From a virus: a DNA stretch of 22,242 nucleotides. Positions 13,625-19,580 of this stretch are shown piece after piece (within the stretch, counting starts at the first letter, position 1; every line of letters begins with the position of its first letter). Where the stretch lies: positions 1 to 22,242 of the IMG/VR virus record IMGVR_UViG_3300031857_001545; one strand, written 5' to 3'. A model generated the notes under the pieces. The model ran no database searches. It was not told the DNA's origin and saw only the letters and a program-made list of their open reading frames with translations. Made by a program: the position numbers and the translations under genes.

Positions 13625-14551
13625 ATGATTAGACCGGGATTGTGCTGCATTAGTTTGACTCTCAAAGATCAAGGCTATAGTTTTCAGACTATGACCTACA
13701 AACGCTTTTCTAGTTTGCCTAGAGAAGAAGCATTGAGTATTCTTGGTTCACGAATTCACAATAATCTTGTTGTCACAAACAAGACTATTGAATTTTGTGC
13801 TACTAATAATTATGTCTATCGTGTTAGTAGTGATATTTTCCCACTAATTACTTATGACGAAGCCAATGTTAATCTTGAGGATTTGCCAAATTATGACGAG
13901 ATACAAAAAGAATTTGAGAATATTTCACAGACTATTTCCAGTAGCGGGGTTCGTGTTTCTGCTCATCCTAGCGAATTTAATGTGCTGGCCTCACACAATC
14001 ACAAGGCGGTTGAAAAAACAATCAAAGAACTCAATTTCTACAGCAGTTTCTTCGACCGAATCGGCTGTCCGGCAGATTATAACTCTCCCATGAATCTTCA
14101 TGTACATAACAAAAACGGCTCACATGATGAAATTATAGATAGATTTATGTCTAATTTTGATAGACTAGATGATAATTGCAAAGCAAGGCTAGTTATAGAA
14201 AATGACGACAAATTGAATTGCTGGAGCGTAAGTGAACTAGTTAATATTTTTCACGCTAGAACAAATATACCCATTACTTTCGATTATCTTCATCATAAGT
14301 GTCATCCAAATGGACTAGACGAAGAATCTGCGATTCGTAGTTGTTATGCAACATGGCGAGGTTATCGTCCACTGTTTCATTATAGCGAAAGTAGAGAAGG
14401 TAATAATCCTAGAGCGCACGCAGATTATGCCTGTATTAAATTTAATCATTATGATTTAGATTTCGATTGTGATTTCGAACTTAAGGCTAAGTGTTTAGCC
14501 ATTAAGCAATACAAAGAGTTATATCCAGAACCAGAAACATTAGCAGCATAA
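13625..14551 (+). CDS. uvsE: UV damage endonuclease (UvsE/UVDE family)
   Basis: A 308-residue UVDE-type enzyme, a TIM-barrel endonuclease that nicks DNA 5' to UV photoproducts and starts alternative excision repair. It begins RPGLCCIS, as is usual for the family, followed by RVSSDIFPL (66-74), SAHPSEF (112-118), LHVHNK (158-163), LVIENDD (189-195), FDYLHHKCHP (219-228), FHYSES (251-256) and AHADY (264-268). These carry the expected His, Glu and Asp metal ligands. Full length. It has its own consensus promoter 19 bases upstream of the ATG and a GGAGA ribosome binding site, making it the lead gene of a unit reaching at least 16246. Phage copies would repair phage DNA exposed to sunlight. Confidence 0.93.
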   Translation: MIRPGLCCISLTLKDQGYSFQTMTYKRFSSLPREEALSILGSRIHNNLVVTNKTIEFCATNNYVYRVSSDIFPLITYDEANVNLEDLPNYDEIQKEFENISQTISSSGVRVSAHPSEFNVLASHNHKAVEKTIKELNFYSSFFDRIGCPADYNSPMNLHVHNKNGSHDEIIDRFMSNFDRLDDNCKARLVIENDDKLNCWSVSELVNIFHARTNIPITFDYLHHKCHPNGLDEESAIRSCYATWRGYRPLFHYSESREGNNPRAHADYACIKFNHYDLDFDCDFELKAKCLAIKQYKELYPEPETLAA

Positions 14552-14561
14552 AGGAGTAAAT

Positions 14562-14711
14562 ATGGGCCAAATCGGTACTATTGTAATTAGTGATAATGTA
14601 AATACCCAAGCACTGATTGAGTTGCTGAAAAAAGAACCCAAAATTATTATTGGTAAGGAACAGGTCACAGAGGACGGCGTTCGCTATATTCCAATAGATA
14701 AAAATGGGTGA
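14562..14711 (+). CDS. Small hypothetical protein
   Basis: A 49-residue protein with a strong ribosome binding site (AAAGGAG at 14550-14556). It reads MGQIGTIVISDNVNTQALIE at the start, then a basic and acidic beta/alpha pattern ending in YIPIDKNG. The site and position support it. The family is not recognised. Confidence 0.6.
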   Translation: MGQIGTIVISDNVNTQALIELLKKEPKIIIGKEQVTEDGVRYIPIDKNG

Positions 14712-14714
14712 ACT

Positions 14715-14861
14715 ATGAGTGGTTGGTTAATTATGTTAACAGGTTGTGTTTATTCTTGGGTTGCTATAGAACAATATATGAAAGGAAATATAGGACTCGG
14801 TATAGCATATACGGGTTATGCCTTTGCTAATATGGGTTTATATATGATCGCTACAAAGTGA
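14715..14861 (+). CDS. Very small membrane protein
   Basis: A 48-residue protein with two hydrophobic stretches, about residues 3-18 (GWLIMLTGCVYSWVAI) and 26-46 (LGIAYTGYAFANMGLYMI), separated by a short EQYMKGN loop, so a helical hairpin in the membrane is likely. Small proteins with this W....G..Y....EQ..KGN..G....GYA..N.GL pattern occur in several phages, function unknown. Confidence 0.65.
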   Translation: MSGWLIMLTGCVYSWVAIEQYMKGNIGLGIAYTGYAFANMGLYMIATK

Positions 14862-14867
14862 AATATT

Positions 14868-15044
14868 ATGAAAAAGCCTCAAAACATACCATTAAATCCA
14901 GACGCACCAAGATCAAAAAAGGTTGAGACTACACCAATGCCTCAATTATATGCTGATCGTATGGAAGATGATATTTATATCAGACCAGATAGAGACTCCG
15001 TATACGTTCCTATTCAAAAACCCCAAGAAGATGAAAATAATTAA
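14868..15044 (+). CDS. Small Pro/Asp-rich hypothetical protein
   Basis: A 58-residue protein rich in Pro, Asp, Lys and Arg (MKKPQNIPLNPDAPRSKKVE at the start and EDDIYIRPDRDSVYVPIQKP later), probably unstructured. It starts six bases after the previous stop and overlaps the start of the deaminase-fold gene by 14 bases. No function is indicated. Confidence 0.55.
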   Translation: MKKPQNIPLNPDAPRSKKVETTPMPQLYADRMEDDIYIRPDRDSVYVPIQKPQEDENN

Positions 15045-15531
15045 AACAGCGATTAAACTTTCTTATGAAAGATTTATTCCTAACGCTTTTCAGAGAAGGT
15101 ATCATTTTGCTATAGCATTTGACGGTAACAAGCCCGTCTGCATAAGTCAGAATAATCCCATTAAGGTCAATGCTAAAGCACTTAGAATGGGACACAGATT
15201 TAACATCCAAACCTATAAGGAATATCCATATAATCATGCAGAATCTCATCTTATTTCTCAACTTCTGGATCGCTATAATACCATTGATACTAATCTTTCA
15301 ATTGTTGTTGTCAGGATTGGCAGAGATGGAAGAATGAGGTTGAGTAAACCTTGTGAAAATTGTGCTAAGATATTACATGCGGTTGGATTGAACGATGTAT
15401 ATTGGAGTATTGGCGATAATATATTTGAAGATACCTATGCCAATCAGATTAATATAGACAAAGACTATTTTTATAGATATGCAAGAGGAAAGTTTTATGC
15501 TAAGAACAAGATGGCATTATTGGACTTGTAG
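15031..15531 (+). CDS. Cytidine deaminase-fold zinc protein
   Basis: A 166-residue protein with the zinc site of the cytidine/dCMP deaminase superfamily: NHAESH with His69 and catalytic Glu71, and KPCENC with Cys108 and Cys111. An N-terminal strand pair (YHFAIAFDGNKPVCISQN) and the central VVVRIGRDGRMRLS hairpin fit the fold. The substrate cannot be read from the sequence: free nucleotides (with ThyX this would feed dTMP synthesis) or a polynucleotide are both possible. The ATG at 15031 overlaps the preceding gene; an upstream in-frame start at 14923 would only translate that gene out of frame. Confidence 0.85.
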   Translation: MKIIKTAIKLSYERFIPNAFQRRYHFAIAFDGNKPVCISQNNPIKVNAKALRMGHRFNIQTYKEYPYNHAESHLISQLLDRYNTIDTNLSIVVVRIGRDGRMRLSKPCENCAKILHAVGLNDVYWSIGDNIFEDTYANQINIDKDYFYRYARGKFYAKNKMALLDL

Positions 15532-16246
15532 TAAATTTGCCGACTGGATTAGGGGAGAGAAGAAACCCTATGCTCTTGAGTGGGGTGGTTGGACAGAGTG
15601 GGAACAAGAGCAAAAGACAAAAAGACCAATACGTTTTTGGTTGAGTGATACTGGTCTTAAATGGCTACAAAATATTGTATATTTCCCTAGCGACATTTAC
15701 CATACCATAGATTGTTATGTCAGTAATCGCTGGATAAGTAAAACTCATTATCTTAAAACAGGCTTTAAACCTGGGGGTTACTATGAGTTTGATGAAAAAA
15801 TTATTCATGCTTTGTTTAATGAATTAGTAGATTTTGTAGAAAAAGACTTGGCTCATATGGGTAACTTTAATTCTCAAGAGAAATATACATTTAAGAATGG
15901 TCGTTGTGTTGAAGCAGCATATAATTATTTTAAATGGGCCAAAAACCTTAAAGATACACTACCCAACGGAAAGAGAGTATTGAGCCAACAGGCTAAAGGT
16001 TCAAGAAAAATTAAACAACTATATGAATGGTGGACAAAAAAAAGACCTAATAGACCAGACCCATACGAAGCAAGTGGATGGTCAAAAGTGTGTCAAATAT
16101 CTAGTGAATCAGATTTTGCTCCTAAACAACTAAATAAGCAAATGCAGGCTATGAAAAAACTAACACAAATAGAAAACAAATATGATAACGAGGATACTGC
16201 TATGCTAATTGAGTTGATTAAAATACGCCACCACCTGTGGTCATAA
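15497..16246 (+). CDS. Conserved phage hypothetical protein (RPDPYxxSGW)
   Basis: A 249-residue Trp-rich protein. I choose the ATG at 15497 because AAGAGGAAAG lies just upstream; an in-frame ATG at 15479 would precede that site. Recognisable segments are FKPGGYYEFDEKIIHALFNE followed by LVDFVEKDLAHM, a central EAAYNYFKWA, and a C-terminal KQLYEWWTKKRPNRPDPYEA-SGW motif. The order matches a family carried by many large phages; its function has not been established as far as I know. It overlaps the deaminase-fold gene by 35 bases and is the last gene before a promoter. Confidence 0.8.
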   Translation: MLRTRWHYWTCSKFADWIRGEKKPYALEWGGWTEWEQEQKTKRPIRFWLSDTGLKWLQNIVYFPSDIYHTIDCYVSNRWISKTHYLKTGFKPGGYYEFDEKIIHALFNELVDFVEKDLAHMGNFNSQEKYTFKNGRCVEAAYNYFKWAKNLKDTLPNGKRVLSQQAKGSRKIKQLYEWWTKKRPNRPDPYEASGWSKVCQISSESDFAPKQLNKQMQAMKKLTQIENKYDNEDTAMLIELIKIRHHLWS

Positions 16247-16261
16247 TTTTTAAAGAATCTC

Positions 16262-16289
16262 TTGACAAACGCCGATAGAGTGGTATAAA
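16262..16289 (+). promoter_or_regulatory. Sigma-70-type promoter with GCCGATA in the spacer
   Basis: TTGACA at 16262-16267 and TATAAA at 16284-16289 with a 16-base spacer. GCCGATA is at 16271-16277, three bases after the -35 box. It occupies the 73-base gap before the zinc-finger gene at 16320, which has TAGGAG as ribosome binding site. Confidence 0.85.
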
Positions 16290-16319
16290 TGGGTACTCGC
16301 CCGCCTTTAGGAGTATTCT

Positions 16320-16538
16320 ATGCTTTGTAGATATTGTCAGAGTATGATAGATAGTGACAGGCTTGAGTTTTTGCAAGAATATAATAGACCGCTAGTGTGC
16401 AAAGAATGTTCGACTGAACAACGTGCTGTCGGGTTCATGGATTGGGGACATAAAACAGCACCAAGTTTAGTTATGGTTCCAGCAAATGCTAATGAAACAA
16501 TTCGTATACTAAACAGAGCAAATCGTCGTGCGAGATAA
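16320..16538 (+). CDS. Small zinc-finger protein
   Basis: A 72-residue basic protein with CRYC at residues 3-6 and CKEC at residues 27-30, a standard four-cysteine zinc site in the first half. The C-terminal half continues GHKTAPSLVMVPANANETIR and ends in a basic helix (RILNRANRRAR), which could contact nucleic acid or a protein. It is the first gene after a strong promoter, so it is probably expressed well. The GHKTxPxLVMVPANA segment recurs in a small uncharacterised phage family as I remember it. Confidence 0.8.
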   Translation: MLCRYCQSMIDSDRLEFLQEYNRPLVCKECSTEQRAVGFMDWGHKTAPSLVMVPANANETIRILNRANRRAR

Positions 16539-16540
16539 TA

Positions 16541-16771
16541 ATGAATAAAATAACATGGTTAGAATTATACAATTTTTTGTATGAAAAAGCGAATAATGTC
16601 AAGAATTTGGGAGACTTTAATTGGAACAGTCCAGTAATAATTCACGATGCGTCAACTGGCGATGAATATTCTTGCGACACATATATTATTTCGGATAAAA
16701 CCAATCAAGAAAAATTAGTGTTGCTTACTAACATAGATAGTTTATTTTCAGACATAAAGGATTTTAATTAA
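16541..16771 (+). CDS. Conserved small phage protein
   Basis: A 76-residue acidic protein starting two bases after the previous stop. ITWLELYNFLYEKANNVKNL, FNWNSPVIIHDASTGDEY and a final VLLTNID match a recurrent small phage family (ITW..LY..L...a..l..fdW...V.v.D..TGde). Function unknown. The stop overlaps the next ATG by one base. Confidence 0.75.
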   Translation: MNKITWLELYNFLYEKANNVKNLGDFNWNSPVIIHDASTGDEYSCDTYIISDKTNQEKLVLLTNIDSLFSDIKDFN

Positions 16772-17025
16772 TGAATGAACTAGAAATAGAAGATTTGCTA
16801 TTTAAACAAGTAGAAAAACCCAAGCATTTTCTAATGACCAAAATTATTAATGTGTTTGAAAATCGTTATAGAATTAATGTTTATGTTGAGATTGAAGAAG
16901 ATAACTTAATTAAGAAAAGAATACGCAATAGTTATTTTTGTCACTATAGTCCCGGCAAGTTAACTATTATACCAGAAACGGATAAAGAAAATGAGTCCAG
17001 AACTAATAAATCAATTAGTAACTAA
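16771..17025 (+). CDS. Small hypothetical protein
   Basis: An 84-residue protein with a beta-rich middle (FENRYRINVYVEIEEDN) and a short basic strand. It overlaps the previous stop by one base (TAATG) and the following gene by 35 bases. A conserved HYSPGKLTII segment near residues 63-72 is the most distinctive feature. The family is not recognised. Confidence 0.65.
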   Translation: MNELEIEDLLFKQVEKPKHFLMTKIINVFENRYRINVYVEIEEDNLIKKRIRNSYFCHYSPGKLTIIPETDKENESRTNKSISN

Positions 17026-17395
17026 ATACCCCATGCAGTTTAAGAATCTGTCTTATATTGAATGTGGCGATGGTTGGTATAACCTATTGGACAAACTATT
17101 CTCTGTAACACAGAGTCAGATTGAGCGTAATATTCGCAACAACAAGAATATGGATTTATTCTGGTGGAGCCAAATTAAAGAAAAGTTCGGCGGATTAAGA
17201 GCCTACTGTTATGGTGCAGATGATTATATTCGTGGGGCCATAGACCTTGCAGAAAATCTGAGTTATAATACTTGTGAAGTTAGTGGAGAACTTGGTAAAC
17301 TTAGAAACCAACGTAAGGGAGATAATGGAGAGCCTATTCGTGCATGGATGAAAACATTATCAGATAAAGAAGCAGAAAAAGAAGGATATTTGTGA
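16991..17395 (+). CDS. Conserved phage protein (ECGDGWYNLL / IKEKFGGLR family)
   Basis: A 134-residue protein with segments I recognise from a widespread phage family: YIECGDGWYNLLDKL (about residues 22-36), WWSQIKEKFGGLRAYC (57-72), AIDLAENLSYNTCEVSGELG (86-105) and AWMKTLSD (118-125). In many relatives the C-terminal part has a full Cys4 zinc site (CE.CG.pG...CA). Here only Cys97 of the CEVSG segment is left, so metal binding may be lost. Function unknown. It ends the unit that begins at the promoter at 16262. Confidence 0.85.
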   Translation: MSPELINQLVTKYPMQFKNLSYIECGDGWYNLLDKLFSVTQSQIERNIRNNKNMDLFWWSQIKEKFGGLRAYCYGADDYIRGAIDLAENLSYNTCEVSGELGKLRNQRKGDNGEPIRAWMKTLSDKEAEKEGYL

Positions 17396-17414
17396 AATTC
17401 TTCAAGTCAACCAC

Positions 17415-17442
17415 TTGACAAAGCCGATAAGCATGATATGAT
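17415..17442 (+). promoter_or_regulatory. Sigma-70-type promoter with GCCGATA in the spacer
   Basis: TTGACA at 17415-17420 and TATGAT at 17437-17442 with a 16-base spacer. GCCGATA is at 17423-17429, two bases after the -35 box. It lies in an 86-base gap ahead of the zinc-ribbon gene at 17482, which has AGGAGA as ribosome binding site. The stretch AAGTCAACCACTTGAC across the -35 box is a partial inverted repeat. Confidence 0.85.
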
Positions 17443-17481
17443 TAGTGCGTATCGCTAACACAAACACAGGAGAGTAGAGTT

Positions 17482-17904
17482 ATGGGACTTGGCAAAGGTA
17501 AAAAGGCTTGTACGAAGTGTGGTACTATTACTGGGCCTAGAGCGTATATGTGCAAGAAATGCAATACTCCTTTTGCATTTAAGGTAAAGAGCAAAGAGGC
17601 TAGAAATACCAAGATCGTTAAGGATTTTTGCTGGCAAGATTTGGTCAAGGGTGAGCGTATCAAGGTGAATGGTGGCCCATATTTTGTGAATCTTTCTACG
17701 GGAGATTTTATCCCTATGGGATATAGGGGTAGATTTGTTGTAGAGGGTGTTGATGCTAACGGTATTAAGGCTTGGGGTCTGGATAAGCACCAAGGATTCT
17801 GCCATATTTATATGGGGCCAGATACGCAGAATAAAGAAACCGGCGTATGGAAGATCAAGCATAAGATTATTAAACTTAAGCCAAAGGTAGAAGTCAATGC
17901 CTAA
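17482..17904 (+). CDS. Zinc-ribbon protein of unknown function, promoter-proximal
   Basis: A 140-residue basic protein. The N-terminal CTKCG (residues 10-14) and CKKCN (29-33) pairs form a clear zinc ribbon. The rest is beta-rich: RIKVNGGPYFVNLSTGDFI, GYRGRFVVEGVDANGIKAWG, and a late CHIYMG segment. It lies right after a strong promoter. Codons favour AAG and GGT and seem richer in G/C than in most of its neighbours, as in a highly expressed gene. Similar zinc-ribbon proteins are encoded in other large phages, without known function. A nucleic-acid-binding role is inferred from the ribbon and the high Lys content. Confidence 0.8.
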   Translation: MGLGKGKKACTKCGTITGPRAYMCKKCNTPFAFKVKSKEARNTKIVKDFCWQDLVKGERIKVNGGPYFVNLSTGDFIPMGYRGRFVVEGVDANGIKAWGLDKHQGFCHIYMGPDTQNKETGVWKIKHKIIKLKPKVEVNA

Positions 17905-18163
17905 AGATACCTCTGTTATTCTACAAATTAAGTCTTTGTCTAAGAATATCGAGGATTCCCTATCTGCTATTGACAATCTGATTAAGGTTGAATATCCTAA
18001 TAAATATGAAATATTTTATCAGCATATCATGCCACAGATTATCACAGCGTTAAATAATGATACCAAATGGCTCCCAAGAGGTAGATATAATTTAGAATAC
18101 TTGTTGAACTCAATATCAAACAACAATAAATACACTAATGGTCTAAAGAAATACATAGAGTAA
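17897..18163 (+). CDS. Small helical hypothetical protein
   Basis: An 88-residue protein overlapping the previous gene by eight bases. It is helical: residues 8-30 (ILQIKSLSKNIEDSLSAIDN) form an amphipathic helix, and the C-terminal half contains a Trp-Leu-Pro-Arg segment. No recognised motif. Confidence 0.65.
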   Translation: MPKDTSVILQIKSLSKNIEDSLSAIDNLIKVEYPNKYEIFYQHIMPQIITALNNDTKWLPRGRYNLEYLLNSISNNNKYTNGLKKYIE

Positions 18164-18167
18164 CTAT

Positions 18168-18503
18168 ATGAAAAAAAAGAAGTCTATGATGCTGATCGAT
18201 AATCTTCAGCAATACTCTGAGTCTGTTAGAGAGTTTGCCGCAGCACAACTATCTGATGATGCGGGGGATCTTGATGCTTATGTATCTATTAAACAAGTAG
18301 AGAATTTGGTGATGTCCACATCTAGAGTTAAAAATAATAAGTACTATATCTCTGAGAAAAAGCATTATCTAGTTATAGAAACTATCATGAATATGATATA
18401 CGGAGTCGGACTTGCCAAACTTGCTGGCTCAGATAAAATAGAGTGTGCTTGGGACGACGAAAGCAACAGTATGGTATTCTGGTCAAAAACTCAATATGAA
18501 TAA
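18168..18503 (+). CDS. Hypothetical protein
   Basis: A 111-residue protein starting four bases after the previous stop. It is helical through residues 8-60 (LIDNLQQYSESVREFAAAQL), then has a segment KHYLVIETIMNMIYGVGLAKLAGSDKIECAWDDE and ends in SNSMVFWS. The pattern of a long helix followed by a short beta unit with Trp resembles small phage proteins that I cannot name. It overlaps the next gene by eight bases. Confidence 0.65.
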   Translation: MKKKKSMMLIDNLQQYSESVREFAAAQLSDDAGDLDAYVSIKQVENLVMSTSRVKNNKYYISEKKHYLVIETIMNMIYGVGLAKLAGSDKIECAWDDESNSMVFWSKTQYE

Positions 18504-18648
18504 TATAGACAAAATTCAAGAAGAGATTGATTACCTCAAGGAATATATTTCCACCGACTTCTGTAAAAGATGCGAGGATATGGTTAATCGTTTGAAGAAG
18601 TGTGAAGAGTTATTAATTGAACACAAAAACAATATTAACCAAGAATAA
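18496..18648 (+). CDS. Very small coiled-coil protein
   Basis: A 50-residue protein, helical throughout with heptad spacing (DKIQEEIDYLKEYI and later MVNRLKKCEELLIEH). A CKRC pair at about residues 23-26 lies in the middle of the helix; two such chains could share a metal or form disulphides. I use the ATG at 18496 rather than 18445, since it gives the short overlap typical of this window. Confidence 0.6.
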   Translation: MNNIDKIQEEIDYLKEYISTDFCKRCEDMVNRLKKCEELLIEHKNNINQE

Positions 18649-18650
18649 AT

Positions 18651-18857
18651 ATGTTTTCTAATACCCTAAATAAAATTTTATGCAATAGGTTGTGGCGTCT
18701 TTGTTTTTCGTTTAAACAACGCAGATGCTATATTAGTGGCGATTCTCTGTGGTGTTGTTTGGCCTATAAAGGGGTCAAGCCTAATACTAGTTATATAGAT
18801 GATATATGGCTATCGCAAAAAGAATATTTGCAAAACCTATCCTATAATAATATATGA
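18651..18857 (+). CDS. Small Cys/Trp-rich hypothetical protein
   Basis: A 68-residue protein beginning two bases after the previous stop. It is basic with five Cys and four Trp. The core RRCYISGDSLWCCLAYKGV followed by IDDIWLSQKEYL resembles small phage proteins in which a strand with SGD(S/K)LW leads to a helix with W.....Y. The function is unknown. It ends in an ATGA overlap. Confidence 0.6.
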   Translation: MFSNTLNKILCNRLWRLCFSFKQRRCYISGDSLWCCLAYKGVKPNTSYIDDIWLSQKEYLQNLSYNNI

Positions 18858-19066
18858 ACAGACCATTCATACTGGTGCTATCAGGTATATTATCAATATC
18901 TGTCGGTGTGAATATTCTTTGCTTAGGTCATATATCTCAACAGCAAAAAATAATGACAGAAATTAACGCGATTTTGATAGAAAAAAGGGAACAAAAACGC
19001 AAACAATATATGGACAAAATTATTGAACACATATTAGAATTCTATGATAGAAAGTGTATTATTTAA
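18854..19066 (+). CDS. Small membrane-anchored protein
   Basis: A 70-residue protein with one hydrophobic segment (residues 5-26, FILVLSGILSISVGVNILCL) and a long basic helix behind it (EINAILIEKREQKRKQYMDK). It may be a spanin-like or holin-associated small protein in general form, but there is no lipobox or other diagnostic feature, so I only call it a single-pass protein. The stop codon is three bases before the first base of the tmRNA. Confidence 0.6.
   Translation: MNRPFILVLSGILSISVGVNILCLGHISQQQKIMTEINAILIEKREQKRKQYMDKIIEHILEFYDRKCII
19034..19062 (+). promoter_or_regulatory. Possible weak promoter for the tmRNA
   Basis: TATTAT at 19057-19062 is eight bases ahead of the mature tmRNA 5' end (19070), a fitting distance for direct initiation. 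At 17 bases upstream only TTAGAA (19034-19039) is found, a poor -35. The element lies inside the coding end of the preceding gene. It may be real, or the tmRNA may be cut from a longer operon transcript. Confidence 0.25.
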
Positions 19067-19069
19067 TAC

Positions 19070-19423
19070 GGGGACGTAACGGTATCGATTGGATATGGAG
19101 AATTATATTAGCAAGTAGTGGTTGATCGACCGGCCACTTTAAAAGTCGATTAAATGCTTTAACTGGCACAAATCAGTTAGCCCTTGCTGCTTAATTAAAT
19201 AACAGCAACAATCTTAGAAAGCGATGAAGGTAGCGTTCAAAAGATTGTCGTAAAATCCTTCGGCCGCTAGAATAGCCAACGGGTTCTAGCCTGAGATTAG
19301 TTGGTACGGAAAGACGAATGTTGTTTGTTCTTTAGTCTTTCTTAAAACTTATGAACAAAATAAACTTGTAGAATATGTAATTAGAAGTATCGCAAGACAT
19401 GGGTTCGACTCCCATCGTCTCCA
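19070..19423 (+). ncRNA. ssrA: Transfer-messenger RNA (tmRNA)
   Basis: A complete 354-base one-piece tmRNA gene. The ends pair as an alanine-type acceptor stem: GGGGACG (19070-19076) with CGTCTCC (19416-19422), then the discriminator A; CCA is not encoded. A T-arm (ATGGG, TTCGACT loop, CCCAT; 19399-19415) precedes the 3' end. Strands at about 19101-19115 and 19365-19382 pair as the long P2 helix. Hairpins at 19266-19290 (GCTAGAA/TTCTAGC) and 19309-19341 (GAAAGAC/GTCTTTC) fit the downstream pseudoknot region. The tag frame ends at 19194. tmRNA with SmpB frees ribosomes stalled on broken messages and marks the products for proteolysis. Phage-type genes on both sides show that it belongs to the phage genome. 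Confidence 0.95.
19156..19194 (+). other. tmRNA proteolysis-tag reading frame
   Basis: In-frame codons from GCT at 19156 to TAA at 19192 give ALTGTNQLALAA, with a second TAA four bases on. The LALAA ending matches the degradation signal read by ClpXP-type proteases in most bacteria. The resume codon is not certain: GCT at 19156 is the most usual choice (Ala), but the frame is open further upstream to AGT CGA TTA AAT, so a few residues more are possible. Confidence 0.85.
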
Positions 19424-19457
19424 TTTCAAATATACTGACTAAGATAAGGAATAATAA

Positions 19458-19580
19458 ATGAGTTTTTGGAAAAAGATGTATAAAAAATTAACCAAAAAGG
19501 AAAATAAAGACCCAAAAGAATTAGCAGAAGATAAGTATCTAAAAAAACTTAAGAAAAAATTAAAGAAACATTCATCATGA
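19458..19580 (+). CDS. Tiny lysine-rich protein
   Basis: A 40-residue, highly basic protein with about 17 Lys (MSFWKKMYKKLTKKENKDPK at the start). It has a ribosome binding site AAGGA (19446-19450) eight bases upstream, is the first gene after the tmRNA and is coupled by ATGA to the DUF1501 gene. It may be unstructured or bind nucleic acid; nothing further can be said. Confidence 0.6.
   Translation: MSFWKKMYKKLTKKENKDPKELAEDKYLKKLKKKLKKHSS

Noticed and set aside
13854-14093. 79-codon + strand frame inside the UV endonuclease gene
   Set aside because: It is a different phase of a well-supported gene, with no ribosome binding site.
14923-15030. N-terminal extension of the deaminase-fold protein
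   Set aside because: The added 36 residues only mirror the small gene at 14868 in another frame; the ATG at 15031 gives the usual short overlap.
17455-17976. 173-codon open frame on the minus strand
   Set aside because: It is antisense to the zinc-ribbon gene at 17482 and the next gene, which have a promoter, ribosome binding site and zinc motif on the + strand.
19070-19423. Host ssrA as phage integration site
   Set aside because: Phage-type genes lie on both sides, no integrase or repeated 3' end fragment is visible, and the spacing to neighbours is as tight as elsewhere in the array.
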